This document shows, one piece after another, positions 43,575-52,992 of a DNA stretch of 64,000 nt. The translations under genes were made by a program, and so were the position numbers. Each line of letters opens with the position of its first letter. Positions within the stretch are counted from its first letter, which is position 1. Under the pieces are notes generated by a model, which saw only the letters and a program-made list of their open reading frames with translations, was not told where the DNA came from and searched no databases. Origin of the DNA: Brevibacillus agri (GTDB taxonomy: Bacteria; Bacillota; Bacilli; Brevibacillales; Brevibacillaceae); NCBI RefSeq assembly GCF_004117055.1, contig NZ_CP026363.1, positions 2,472,001 to 2,536,000 on the forward strand. Reading direction: 5' to 3'.

Positions 43575-45413
43575 ATGAGCGAGAAAAAAGGAGTGCTTCG
43601 TCTGCTGGAAATCGCAGACGAAAAACGCAGCCTGCTGGTTGTCTCGGGGATTTTGTCGTCCTTGAGCGCGATCTGCATGCTGATTCCTTACGCATCCGTC
43701 TATTTTATTTTGCAGGAGCTATTGCTCCATGCCTCGGCTCCGGCGAATGCCGACGGGGCGTACATGGTCCGCTGGGGAGTGATCGCGCTGGCCGGACTGG
43801 TCGGCAGTCTCATTCTGATGTACGCAGGCGGGATGGTTTCGCATATCGCTGCTTTTCGCATTTTGTACGGCTTGCGCGTCAAGCTGGCTTCGCATATTGG
43901 CCGACTGCCGCTCGGCTGGCTGAACGGAACGTCGACGGGGGCCGTGAAAAAGACGCTGGAGCAAAACGTGGAAAAAGTAGAGACGTTTGTCGCGCACCAA
44001 TTGCCCGATCTGGTGCAGGTGATCGTGACGACGGTTGTGATGATCGGCGTCATGTTTTACCTGAATGTGTGGCTGGCGCTCGCCTGCGTAGTGCCAATCG
44101 TCCTCGCGCTGCTGGTGCAGGTCCTGTCGTTTGCCAGTACGAGAACAAAAGAAAATGTCAGGAAGTACTACGACTCGCTGGAGCGGATGAACGGATCGGC
44201 CGTCCAGTACGTGCGTGGCATGCCGGCGATTAAAGTGTTCGGGCAAACCGTTCACTCTTTTCGGCGTTTTTACGCGGACATGATTGCGTATCGAGACTAC
44301 TGTGTCAAGCATACGAACGATTTTCAAAACGGCTATTTGACGTTCAAGGTGATTTTGGGCTCGTTCGCCGCCTTCATTTTGCCTGTGGGCGTGTTTTTGT
44401 TGAGCCGCGACCCGCAAAACGTCGCTTTTGCGTCTGTCCTGCTCTTTTTCCTCGTCATGGCGCCCGGCATTTCCGCGCCGATGTTCAAGATCATGTTTTT
44501 GACCTCGACTTTGCGCGACATTGGCGAAGGGGTGGAGCGGATGGATCGGATTTTCGCCGAGCCGCCTGTCGCCGAGCCGCTTGCTTCCAGGCAGCCCGAG
44601 CATTTTGATGTGCAGTTTGACGACGTCTCGTTTGCTTACTCCACGGAGGGCGAGGCAGGCAAAGAAGCTCTTTCCCGCGTGTCCTTTCTCGCTCGCCACG
44701 GGCAGGTGACGGCGCTCGTCGGTCCGTCCGGGGCAGGCAAGTCTACGGTGGCGAACCTCATCCCGCGCTTTTGGGATGTGCAGGAAGGGGCAATCCGCAT
44801 CGGCGGCGTAGACATTCGGGAAATGTCCAGCTCTGATTTGATGAATACCGTCGCGTTTGTGTTCCAGGAGACGTTTTTGTTTTACGACACGGTGTACAAC
44901 AACATCGCGGTCGGGATGCCGGACGCGGCGCCCGAGGCGGTCTATGCCGCAGCCAAGGCCGCGCAGTGCCACGCGTTTATTCAAAAGCTCCCGCAAGGCT
45001 ACGACACGCTGATCGGGGAAGACGGCGTCTATTTGTCGGGAGGAGAGGAGCAGCGCGTGGCGGTAGCCCGGGCGATTTTGAAAAACGCTCCGATTCTCGT
45101 GCTCGATGAAGCGACCGCTTTTGCCGACCCGGAAAACGAGTACGAAATGCAGTTGGCGCTGGCCGAGCTGGTAAAAGGCAAAACCGTCATCGTCATTGCG
45201 CACCGTCTGTCGACGATCCGCGAGGCCGACCAGATTTTGGTCATGCAAAAAGGCAAGGTCGTCGAGCAAGGACGGCACGAAGCGCTGCTTCAGGCAAACG
45301 GCTTGTACGCGCGGATGTGGGCGGCGTACACAGATGCCCAGAACTGGCAGATCGGGAAACAGAGAGGGAGGGTGGATACCGATGAGCATGCTCAGCAATA
45401 TTACAGCCGGTAA
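43575..45413 (+). CDS. ABC transporter half, exporter fold, IrtA/YbtP-like
   Basis: A protein of 612 residues: six membrane helices (about 1-310), then an ATPase domain with Walker A VGPSGAGKSTVANLI, signature LSGGEEQRVAVA, Walker B ILVLDEATAFADPENE and switch His. The ATAFADPE form and the tandem with a second half-transporter are those of siderophore importers with exporter fold, not of drug pumps. With the second protein it would form a heterodimer. GGAAAGGAG precedes the ATG. The Fur box and ECF remnants upstream support a role in iron or siderophore uptake. No N-terminal reductase domain. Confidence 0.88.
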   Translation: MSEKKGVLRLLEIADEKRSLLVVSGILSSLSAICMLIPYASVYFILQELLLHASAPANADGAYMVRWGVIALAGLVGSLILMYAGGMVSHIAAFRILYGLRVKLASHIGRLPLGWLNGTSTGAVKKTLEQNVEKVETFVAHQLPDLVQVIVTTVVMIGVMFYLNVWLALACVVPIVLALLVQVLSFASTRTKENVRKYYDSLERMNGSAVQYVRGMPAIKVFGQTVHSFRRFYADMIAYRDYCVKHTNDFQNGYLTFKVILGSFAAFILPVGVFLLSRDPQNVAFASVLLFFLVMAPGISAPMFKIMFLTSTLRDIGEGVERMDRIFAEPPVAEPLASRQPEHFDVQFDDVSFAYSTEGEAGKEALSRVSFLARHGQVTALVGPSGAGKSTVANLIPRFWDVQEGAIRIGGVDIREMSSSDLMNTVAFVFQETFLFYDTVYNNIAVGMPDAAPEAVYAAAKAAQCHAFIQKLPQGYDTLIGEDGVYLSGGEEQRVAVARAILKNAPILVLDEATAFADPENEYEMQLALAELVKGKTVIVIAHRLSTIREADQILVMQKGKVVEQGRHEALLQANGLYARMWAAYTDAQNWQIGKQRGRVDTDEHAQQYYSR

Positions 45414-47118
45414 ACCGCGGGCGCTGCTAAAGCCGGTTATCTATACGACGCTGGCCAACCTCGCAAGCATTGTGCCGTTTGCCTTGCTGGTCGAGGCGAC
45501 GCGCCTGGTTTTCGAGCCGTTTGTCCATCCGGACGCGCCGCTTGACACGACGAGGCAATGGTGGGTATGCGTTTGGCTCGTCGTCTCGCTATTGCTTTTG
45601 TTTGCGGCGGAGATGCCCGCTTACCGCACGCAGTTTCGCGGTGCCTACAGCGTGGCGGCAGAAGGGCGGGCCAGGCTCGCCGAGCATTTGCGCAAGCTGT
45701 CGCTCGGCTATTTGAACAAACGCGACCCGGGCGATTTGGCGAACATGATGATGGGCGATTTCACGATGGTCGAGCACGGGATTTCCCACCTCGTGCCGCA
45801 AATGATCGGGGCGCTGCTCATGCCTGTCATCGCCATTACCGGGCTGTCCTTTATCGACTGGCGCATGGCGCTGGCCTTGTTTGCTGCCTTTCCAGTCGCG
45901 ATCCTGCTCGTGCTCGCGACGTCCGGGCTGCAGCGAAAGCTGGGCGCCCAGCATATGCGGGCCAAAATCGACGCAGCCAACCGCTTGCAGGAATATTTGA
46001 ACGGCATCCGCGTCATCAAGGCGTACAACTTGACGGGTGAGCGCTTCGTGCGGCTGGAGCGGTCGTTTCGCGAGTTCATGCGGCAAAGCATTCGCATCGA
46101 AGGCTTGCTCGGCCCGATTGTGCTCTGTGCTATCGCCTTCATCCGGGCCGGACTCACGCTCATGGTCATGACAGGAGTGTACTTGCTGGTGGGAGGCAGC
46201 CTCGACCTGATTACATTCGTCCTATTCCTTCTGGTCGGCACGCGCATTTTCGACCCGTTGACTACCGCGCTTGTCAACTATGCCGAATTTCGTTACCACG
46301 AGCAGGCCGGGGAGCGGATTGTGCAACTGCTGGCGGAGCCGATCATGCCAGGCGAGCTGCAGCCGCCGGAGGAAAACGACGTGACGCTCGAACGTGTCTC
46401 GTTCGGGTACAACGAAAACATGGCGCTGAACAACGTCAGCATGCGCATGCCAACCGGCTCGTTTACAGCTTTGGTCGGGCCGTCCGGCAGCGGAAAAAGC
46501 ACGGTGCTGCGCCTGATCGCCCGCTTTTACGACCCGACTGAGGGCCAGGTGCTGCTGGGGCAAAAGCCGCTGGCGAGCATGGACCCGGAGGCGCTCCTGT
46601 CCCGCATATCCATGGTGTTTCAGGACGTCTATTTGTTCCAGGACACGATTGCCAACAACATTCGCTTCGGAAAAAGGGACGCGACGCAGGAGGAGATCGA
46701 AGCGGCGGCCAGGCAAGCGTGCTGCCACGACTTCATCGTGCAGCTTCCGAACGGCTACGAGACGATGGTAGGCGAGGGCGGCAGCACGCTGTCCGGCGGG
46801 GAAAAGCAACGAATTTCCATCGCGCGGGCGATTCTGAAAAATGCGCCAATCGTCCTGCTGGATGAGGCGACTGCCTCGCTCGATCCGGAAAACGAAGCGC
46901 AGATTCAAAAAGCGATTGATACGCTGATTGAGGGCCGAACCGTGATTGCGATTGCGCATCGGCTGAAAACGATTCGTCACGCCGACAACATCTACGTGCT
47001 GGACAAAGGCCGCGTCGTCGAAGCAGGGACGCACGACGAGCTGGTTGAGCGGCAAGGTCTGTATGCCAGGTTGTGGCGGCTGCAGCAGGAGTCGAGCGGC
47101 TGGCGCATTTCTTCCTGA
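45382..47118 (+). CDS. ABC transporter half, exporter fold, IrtB/YbtQ-like
   Basis: A protein of 578 residues, partner of the preceding gene. It has six helices (about 1-300), then Walker [17 protein letters not shown]-loop, signature LSGGEKQRISIA, Walker B IVLLDEATASLDPENE. The start is ATG 45382, after GGGAGGGTGG, 32 bases before the first gene's stop; the longer frame is inside the first gene. Overlap means coupled translation. Intact, unlike the genes upstream. Confidence 0.9.
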   Translation: MSMLSNITAGKPRALLKPVIYTTLANLASIVPFALLVEATRLVFEPFVHPDAPLDTTRQWWVCVWLVVSLLLLFAAEMPAYRTQFRGAYSVAAEGRARLAEHLRKLSLGYLNKRDPGDLANMMMGDFTMVEHGISHLVPQMIGALLMPVIAITGLSFIDWRMALALFAAFPVAILLVLATSGLQRKLGAQHMRAKIDAANRLQEYLNGIRVIKAYNLTGERFVRLERSFREFMRQSIRIEGLLGPIVLCAIAFIRAGLTLMVMTGVYLLVGGSLDLITFVLFLLVGTRIFDPLTTALVNYAEFRYHEQAGERIVQLLAEPIMPGELQPPEENDVTLERVSFGYNENMALNNVSMRMPTGSFTALVGPSGSGKSTVLRLIARFYDPTEGQVLLGQKPLASMDPEALLSRISMVFQDVYLFQDTIANNIRFGKRDATQEEIEAAARQACCHDFIVQLPNGYETMVGEGGSTLSGGEKQRISIARAILKNAPIVLLDEATASLDPENEAQIQKAIDTLIEGRTVIAIAHRLKTIRHADNIYVLDKGRVVEAGTHDELVERQGLYARLWRLQQESSGWRISS

Positions 47119-47131
47119 ACGGGAAAAGACA

Positions 47132-47169
47132 AAACCCGCCTGGCACACGTCGTCCAGGCGGGTTTTTCT
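47132..47169. terminator. Bidirectional terminator between the ABC pair and nucB
   Basis: AAAACCCGCCTGG pairs with CCAGGCGGGTTTT around about 10 bases; A- and T-runs on both sides. Confidence 0.9.
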
Positions 47170-47202
47170 CGGGCGCCAAAAAGCGAGGCGCAGCCGCGTT
47201 TT

Positions 47203-47649
47203 CTAATGCGCGGGCTGATCGTCAATGACAATCTGCACGCGGGTGCCGTCCGGGTAATCCTCAAGCTGGTTGGCAATCCACGAGCCTGCTCCGCGGTTGT
47301 CGGAAGGGGAGACGTAAGCGATATCGGCGCCCTTGCCGCCTTCCTTGCACATCGCCATCGGCCACTCGTCCCGATCGTAGCCGCGCTTCGTCGGAATGCC
47401 GGAAAGCGATTCCTCGCGATGCTTGTCCGCCGCTTTGCGGTCGATGGTACAGACGGCAGGCTGGCCTTTTTCGATGGCGGAGCGAATGTGCTGCGCCGTC
47501 TCGGGATACCGTTCGCGGGGAAAATGCAAAATGACATCCGCCTGCGTCGCAGCGCTGTCGGTCGGGACGCCCTGCTGCTCGGCAAACAGGCCGAAGTAGC
47601 CGAGGCCGAGCAAAAACGCGAGGATGAATAAAATGCGTTTGACTTTCAC
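47203..47649 (-). CDS. NucA/NucB-type secreted DNase
   Basis: A protein of 148 residues. A signal peptide or anchor (residues 1-23, [16 protein letters not shown]) is followed by the nuclease domain with [43 protein letters not shown] (active-site DRDE) and [11 protein letters not shown]. subtilis NucB is made during sporulation and degrades DNA outside the cell or in biofilm; NucA acts in competence. Which one this resembles more cannot be decided. GGAGAGAAAC lies before the ATG. Confidence 0.9.
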   Translation of the reverse strand: MKVKRILFILAFLLGLGYFGLFAEQQGVPTDSAATQADVILHFPRERYPETAQHIRSAIEKGQPAVCTIDRKAADKHREESLSGIPTKRGYDRDEWPMAMCKEGGKGADIAYVSPSDNRGAGSWIANQLEDYPDGTRVQIVIDDQPAH

Positions 47650-47682
47650 GGTTTCTCTCCTTCATCCATTTATGTACGCGCC

Positions 47683-47734
47683 AAAAAGGGCAGTTGATCT
47701 CACGGGCGATAACCGTGGAGATCGACTGCCCTTT
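47683..47734 (-). terminator. Terminator of the minus-strand MFS gene
   Basis: A long stem (GGGCAGT..GATCTC..CGG with CCG..GAGATC..ACTGCCC) at 47689-47733; on the minus strand it is followed by CTTTTTGG. Confidence 0.8.
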
Positions 47735-47818
47735 GGTTCATTATACCAATGGCTGGTCAGCGTGCTAAGTAAAAACTTTGCGAATCAACAGCCCCGTGCT
47801 TTTTGCCAGGAGCCGGGG

Positions 47819-49126
47819 CTACGCGCGGCTCTGCTTTGCGTTTGCCGCAGAAAACAGTCTGGTCATGCACAGCCAGGCGATCAGCGGTCCTGTGCCGATG
47901 GCGAATACGAGCCAGTTCAGCGTGAGCGCAGAGACGCTGAACGAGGTAACCAACAAAAACAGCGAGATTCCCAGCAGCCTGCCGACATCGAGCGCGAACT
48001 CGCGCAGGACGACGTATTCGACCCGGTTGCGCGCACTTTGTTCATTGGTGCCGATCAAGTCAAAGACAGTCGAGATCATCGGCATCGAAAACAGCGGGTA
48101 GGCGATCGAGACGGCGATTCCGAAAGCGAGCAGCGTCACATAGCTCACCTGCCAGAAAAATAGGAGCAAGATGCCGGACATCACGATCGCTCCGATGAGC
48201 ATGCCCCATTTGCGGTAGCGCGGAGCGTACCATTTGGCCGCAGCATAGTAGCTGCACAGCCCGACCGCCGATGTAATCAGCCAGAAGTTGCCGAGCGTCA
48301 TCTCGCTTTTGGTGGCAATGTACACGAACAGCCCGATGATGAAGCCGAACACGCCCTCGCGCATCCCTTGCGCGGCCAGTGCGGCGGCAGCCCAGCGCCA
48401 CTCCGGCTGTTCGCGCAGACAGCGAAAGGAGAAGCCCCAGGCGTACAACCCTTCCGATTGGCGCTTTTTCAGAAAAAAGCTGATGATGCCGCCGACGACA
48501 AACAAAGCGAGCGAGAGGGCGAAGATCAGGCGGTAGCCACTGCTGCCAGGCAGCCGGGAAATGAGCCAGCCCGACAGCCACGGAGCAAGCATGCCGCCGA
48601 CAGAAGCGAGCAAGCCTGCCCAGCCGTTGAAACGGTCGCGGTTGTCCGGTCCGGTAATCTCGAAGTAGACGACATTGAAGGCAAGCCAAAAAAAGCCGAC
48701 CGCCATCCCTTGCACCAGCCCGAGCGGGACAGCGTACGAGACGGCCAAAGGACCTGCCAGCAGCACGAGCATGTAAAAAAGCGCCGAGCCTGCCATCCCT
48801 GCCCGCAAGATGTTCATTTTGTTGAACCGTTTGACGTAGGCGCCCGCGATCCAAAAGGTCAGGGCGCCAGCCAGATGGGTAGCAAATGTGAACCAGGCGA
48901 TAGGGGCAAACTGGCTTTTTACCTTCCATAAATAGACGTTCACGAACGTGCCGGAGAGCGAGCCTGCGGCGATGAACAGTCCGTTCACCAGCAGCAGGAG
49001 CCGGGCCTGGCTGTCCAGCTCCCCCGGCTTGTGCTGCTCGGGAGAAGCGGTGCCCGCCGATTTCGCAAAGCTGTTGTTCTGCGGCTGGAAAAGAGCAGAA
49101 AGGCGGTTCTTCGTTTTTTGCTGCAT
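47819..49126 (-). CDS. Major facilitator superfamily transporter
   Basis: A protein of 435 residues with 11-12 hydrophobic segments. Its cytoplasmic loop between helices 2 and 3 (AGAYVKRFNKMNILRAGM) is MFS-like, and a central loop has KKRQSEGLYAWGF. I start at the ATG ending at 49126 after GGGGTGAT; the longer upstream frame has no site. I cannot assign a substrate. The N-terminus carries about 40 polar residues before the first helix, more than usual. Single gene with its own terminator. Confidence 0.85.
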   Translation of the reverse strand: MQQKTKNRLSALFQPQNNSFAKSAGTASPEQHKPGELDSQARLLLLVNGLFIAAGSLSGTFVNVYLWKVKSQFAPIAWFTFATHLAGALTFWIAGAYVKRFNKMNILRAGMAGSALFYMLVLLAGPLAVSYAVPLGLVQGMAVGFFWLAFNVVYFEITGPDNRDRFNGWAGLLASVGGMLAPWLSGWLISRLPGSSGYRLIFALSLALFVVGGIISFFLKKRQSEGLYAWGFSFRCLREQPEWRWAAAALAAQGMREGVFGFIIGLFVYIATKSEMTLGNFWLITSAVGLCSYYAAAKWYAPRYRKWGMLIGAIVMSGILLLFFWQVSYVTLLAFGIAVSIAYPLFSMPMISTVFDLIGTNEQSARNRVEYVVLREFALDVGRLLGISLFLLVTSFSVSALTLNWLVFAIGTGPLIAWLCMTRLFSAANAKQSRA

Positions 49127-49361
49127 ACGATCACCCCGCTTCGTTAGTGGGCCATGAACATAACGTGCCCCACCTGGCAAGCTTTCAACAGGATGCAAAG
49201 CAAGTACCAGATTTTCCTTGATTTAGAAAAGGCTTTCAGCTATTGGCGGCCCAGGAAGCAGAAAGCCGAAGTTTTTTTCAGAATAGGAAGGAAAAAGGTG
49301 ATTGGCAAACAAATAAGGAGAGGGGATAGCGAAGGATCGCAATTCACAAGGGGGAACCAAC

Positions 49362-50960
49362 ATGGCGACGACCATTTTCAAAAACGGCCGCATCTACACG
49401 GGAGATTCGAGACATTTGTTTGTGGAGGCTGTTGTCGTGCGGGACGGGCTGGTCCACGATCTGGGCAGCGACGCGGACATGCTGCTGCAATACGGGCGAA
49501 GCGATGCGCAGGTGATTGACTTGCATGGCTGCACGGCAACGCCGGGTCTGATTGACAGTCACCTGCATCTCGGCTGGCTCGGACTGACCTTTTTGCAGCT
49601 AGATTTGCGGACAGCGCGCTCCAAGGACGAGATGTTGTCCCTCATCAGACAAAAGGCGGAGCAAACTGCCGCGAACGAATGGGTACAAGGCTTTGGCTGG
49701 GATGAGAACCTGTTTGTCGACGGCGGCGGCATCCCGACGATCGAGGAGCTGGACGCAGTAGCGCCGCATTGCCCGATTTTCTTGCCGCGCATTTGTGGAC
49801 ATGCGAACCTGGTCAATTCCCGGGCATTGGAGCTGTGCGGCTACCACCCGGACATCGAGGTTCCGGCCGGGGGCGTGATCGTGCGCGATTCGGCCACAGG
49901 AAAACCGACAGGCATGCTCTTGGAGACGGCGTCCAACCTGATTACGAAGCACATCTCCAAGCCTGGCTACGAGACGCTGAAAAACAGCTTGCGCAGCTCG
50001 ATTCGCTACGCGATGGAGCACGGCCTGACAGGGGCGCATACCGAAGACTTGCGCGAGCTGAACGGGCTGGCGCAAACGTACCGGCTGTACGACGAGCTGG
50101 TCAACGGGGAGGGGCTTGGACTGCGCAGCCATTTGCTGGTCTACTACCCGCACATGCACGAACTGCGTGATTTGAACATGACGGCAGGCTCCGGCAATAG
50201 CCACGTGCAGATTGGCGCGGTGAAAATTTTTGCGGACGGGGCATTGGGCCGCAGAACCGCTTACTTGTCCGCGCCGTATGCGGACGATCCGACGACGAGC
50301 GGCTATCCCGTGCACGAGCAGGAGGAGCTGACCGAGCTGGTGCGGCAAGCCCGCGAGCTGGGGATGCCGATTGCCGTACATACGATTGGCGACAAGGCGC
50401 TGGAAATGGTACTCGACAGCCTCGACCAGTTCCCGGCTGTAGCCTATCGCGACCGGCTGATTCACACGCAGATTTTGCGCCCGGACTTGCTGGCGCGGCT
50501 GAACCATCCAAACCGGATCGCCGACATCCAGCCGCGTTTTCTCGCCGGAGACTTCCCGTGGGTCATCGACCGGGTGGGAGAGGAACGCATCCAGCATTCG
50601 TACATCTGGAAAACGATGATGAAACAAGGGATTATATGCGCGGCAGGCTCCGACACGCCAGTCGAGCCAATCAACCCGCTGCTCGGCATCCATGCCGCCG
50701 TGACGCGCAAGGCTCCGGGCGAGATGCACGACGGCTATCTCCCGCAGGAAAAGCTGACGATGGAGGAAGCGCTCCATCTGTTTACGCTGGGCGGAGCGCA
50801 AGTCACCAACGAAGACCACGTAAAGGGAACGCTGTCGCGCGGCAAATACGCGGACATGACGGTTTACTCCCGCGATTTGTTTGCCATCGACCCGGATGAG
50901 CTGCTCGACACAAAGGTCGTGATGACCGTCATCGGCGGCAAGGTCGTCTACAACAAATAG
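49362..50960 (+). CDS. Amidohydrolase, YtcJ-like
   Basis: A protein of 532 residues of the metal-dependent amidohydrolase superfamily. It has the first metal motif DSHLHLGW (about residues 65-72), the Lys-containing strand KIFADGALGRRTAYL, IAVHTIGDKALEM, and the late Asp in AAGSDTPVEP (about 427-436), with a C-terminal small beta domain. YtcJ proteins act on amides or cyclic amides; the substrate is unknown. GGGGGAAC precedes the ATG. It is a single gene with a terminator after it. Confidence 0.92.
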   Translation: MATTIFKNGRIYTGDSRHLFVEAVVVRDGLVHDLGSDADMLLQYGRSDAQVIDLHGCTATPGLIDSHLHLGWLGLTFLQLDLRTARSKDEMLSLIRQKAEQTAANEWVQGFGWDENLFVDGGGIPTIEELDAVAPHCPIFLPRICGHANLVNSRALELCGYHPDIEVPAGGVIVRDSATGKPTGMLLETASNLITKHISKPGYETLKNSLRSSIRYAMEHGLTGAHTEDLRELNGLAQTYRLYDELVNGEGLGLRSHLLVYYPHMHELRDLNMTAGSGNSHVQIGAVKIFADGALGRRTAYLSAPYADDPTTSGYPVHEQEELTELVRQARELGMPIAVHTIGDKALEMVLDSLDQFPAVAYRDRLIHTQILRPDLLARLNHPNRIADIQPRFLAGDFPWVIDRVGEERIQHSYIWKTMMKQGIICAAGSDTPVEPINPLLGIHAAVTRKAPGEMHDGYLPQEKLTMEEALHLFTLGGAQVTNEDHVKGTLSRGKYADMTVYSRDLFAIDPDELLDTKVVMTVIGGKVVYNK

Positions 50961-50991
50961 GAAAAACAGGTCGCGCCATCCAAACGACAAG

Positions 50992-51024
50992 AAAACCGGC
51001 TTTCGCATACGGAGCCGGTTTTTT
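50992..51024 (+). terminator. Terminator after the amidohydrolase gene
   Basis: AAAACCGGCT pairs with AGCCGGTTTT around TTTCGCATACGG, then T-run. Confidence 0.9.
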
Positions 51025-51065
51025 GACTGTTTTCCCATGCGCCCAATGTTGCGCCAGACGACGCG

Positions 51066-51953
51066 TCAGGCCGACAGCCTCGTCTGCCGCTTGCTCCGCA
51101 GCCATTTGACTACGTCGATTTCGGCAATCAGCACGCTGACTAAGACGAGCGCTGCGCCGATATACCCGCGCACGGTAAGGATTTCGCCCGCGAACAAAAA
51201 CGCAAACAGGGCGGCGAAGACAGGCTCCAGCGAAAAAATCAGCCCGGTATGCGTCGGCGTCGTATATTTTTGCGCGACAGTCTGGACGACGAAGCCGATC
51301 GCGCTGCACAGGACGCTGAGAGCGAGCACGGCGACCCAGCCTTCTGCGGAATGCGGCAGGGCAGGCGATTCGAACAAACAGGAAAACAGCAGGCCGAGCA
51401 AGGCAGTAAAACCGAGCTGGTAAATGCCGAGTTGAATCGTGTCCGAAAACGAAGCCCATCTGCCCGTCACGGTGATGTGCGTCGCGTAGCAGAGCGCTCC
51501 GGCGATGCACAGCAAATCCCCCTGGCTGATGTGCAACTCGGAACTGAGCGTCAACAGGCCGATCCCGACCATCGCCAGTCCGGCGCCGACAAATACGCGC
51601 TTTTCCGGCCGATTGCGCAGCAGGATGGACAGCAGCGGGACGAAGATCACCGTCAGGCTGACCAAAAATCCGGCTTGCGAAGCGGTCGTCGATTTGACGC
51701 CGTTTGTGACCGTGGCAAACACGCCGAACAAAATCGTGCCGAGAATAAAGGCGTGGCCGAGCGTCTTGCGACTGGTGCCGCGCAGCCGCCTGTGAAAAAT
51801 GGCAGCCGCGAGAACGAAGGCAATGCCGAAGCGGATGGCGATCAGGTTGAAGGTTTCCAAATCCTTCAGCCCCATTTGCATGAACAAATAAGAAGATCCC
51901 CAAAAAAGGGTAACCAGAAGCATTGCCAGATCGGCTTTTACTTGCGGTTTCAT
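51066..51953 (-). CDS. EamA/DMT-family transporter
   Basis: A protein of 295 residues with ten hydrophobic helices in two EamA repeats (LLVTLFWGSSYLFMQMGLK in the first, CSAIGFVVQTVAQKYTTPTH and LEPVFAALFAFLFAGE in the second). DMT proteins move small metabolites or drugs across the membrane, usually out. The ATG ending at 51953 follows AAGGAGG; seven extra codons upstream have no site. It is divergent from a LysR gene 152 bases away, a typical regulator-transporter pair. Confidence 0.92.
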   Translation of the reverse strand: MKPQVKADLAMLLVTLFWGSSYLFMQMGLKDLETFNLIAIRFGIAFVLAAAIFHRRLRGTSRKTLGHAFILGTILFGVFATVTNGVKSTTASQAGFLVSLTVIFVPLLSILLRNRPEKRVFVGAGLAMVGIGLLTLSSELHISQGDLLCIAGALCYATHITVTGRWASFSDTIQLGIYQLGFTALLGLLFSCLFESPALPHSAEGWVAVLALSVLCSAIGFVVQTVAQKYTTPTHTGLIFSLEPVFAALFAFLFAGEILTVRGYIGAALVLVSVLIAEIDVVKWLRSKRQTRLSA

Positions 51954-52105
51954 TTCCAGCCTCCTTGCCCGCATGAAACAGGCTAACCATGAAGAAATCG
52001 CGTTGCGTCATACTCAGTATAAGAGTATTGTTTGAATAAGAAAAATGAATGTTTATCATGCTTTTCATGAAAGGATTTAATGAAAAAGAAAGGAGGCAAA
52101 GCGAC

Positions 52106-52981
52106 GTGAGTCTCGGCAAGTACGAAGTGTTTGTCACCGTCATCGAATCGGGGAGTCTGACAAAAGCAGGAGAAATGCTCGGCTTGACGCAGTCCGCCAT
52201 CAGCCACGCCCTCGCCAGCCTGGAGCGGGAGTTCGGTTTCTCGATCCTGACGCGCGGGCGCTCCGGTATCAGCCTGACGAGCAACGGCGAGCGGCTGCTG
52301 CCGTACATGCGGGAAATGTTGCGGGCGCAGGAGCGGATGCAGCAGGAAGTGTACGCGATCAATGGCATGGAGGTGGGGACGGTGCGGATCGGGACGTTCA
52401 CCAGCGTATCCACGCAATGGCTGCCAGGCATCCTCAAACGGTTTCAGGACTTGTATCCCGCCATCGAGGTCAAGCTGTTCGAAGGCTACTACGACGGAAT
52501 CGAGAGCTGGATTCAGACGGGCGAAGTGGACATGGGCTTCGTCTCGCTGCCGACGACAGAAGACCTGGAGTCGATTCCGTTGAAAAAAGACCAGCTATAC
52601 TTGCTCGTCACAGACGAACACCCGCTCTATCAGGAAGAGCGGGTGCATGTGAGCCGCCTGGCCGAAGAAACGTTCATCATGCCGAAAGAAGGCTGCGACA
52701 ACGACATTCAGCGCTTGCTTGCGCAGTATCAGCTACAGCCGCGCGTCAAGTACGAGGTAGGGGACGACCACGCGATTATCGCCATGGTGCAAAACGGGCT
52801 GGGCATCAGCATCCTCCCGGAAATGATCCTGTTTTGCCTGCCGCCCAACATCCGCATGATTCCGCTCGCGGGCGAGCATTACCGTTCGCTCGGCGTGGCG
52901 GCGACGTCGTTTAGCAAGCAGTCGCCCGCAGCCAAACGCTTTTTGCAAGTCGTGACCGAGTGGGTGCGCGAGCAAGGGTAG
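52106..52981 (+). CDS. LysR-family transcriptional regulator
   Basis: A protein of 291 residues. The N-terminal winged helix (about 1-60: YEVFVTVIESGSLTKAGEML, then GLTQSAISHALASLEREFG) is followed by a periplasmic-binding-like effector domain (about 90-290). The start is GTG 52106, 9 bases after AAAGGAGG; upstream ATG codons lack a site. It is divergent from the DMT transporter, which it most likely controls from the shared AT-rich region 51954-52105. The effector is unknown. Confidence 0.93.
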   Translation: MSLGKYEVFVTVIESGSLTKAGEMLGLTQSAISHALASLEREFGFSILTRGRSGISLTSNGERLLPYMREMLRAQERMQQEVYAINGMEVGTVRIGTFTSVSTQWLPGILKRFQDLYPAIEVKLFEGYYDGIESWIQTGEVDMGFVSLPTTEDLESIPLKKDQLYLLVTDEHPLYQEERVHVSRLAEETFIMPKEGCDNDIQRLLAQYQLQPRVKYEVGDDHAIIAMVQNGLGISILPEMILFCLPPNIRMIPLAGEHYRSLGVAATSFSKQSPAAKRFLQVVTEWVREQG

Positions 52982-52992
52982 AAAGACGCGGG

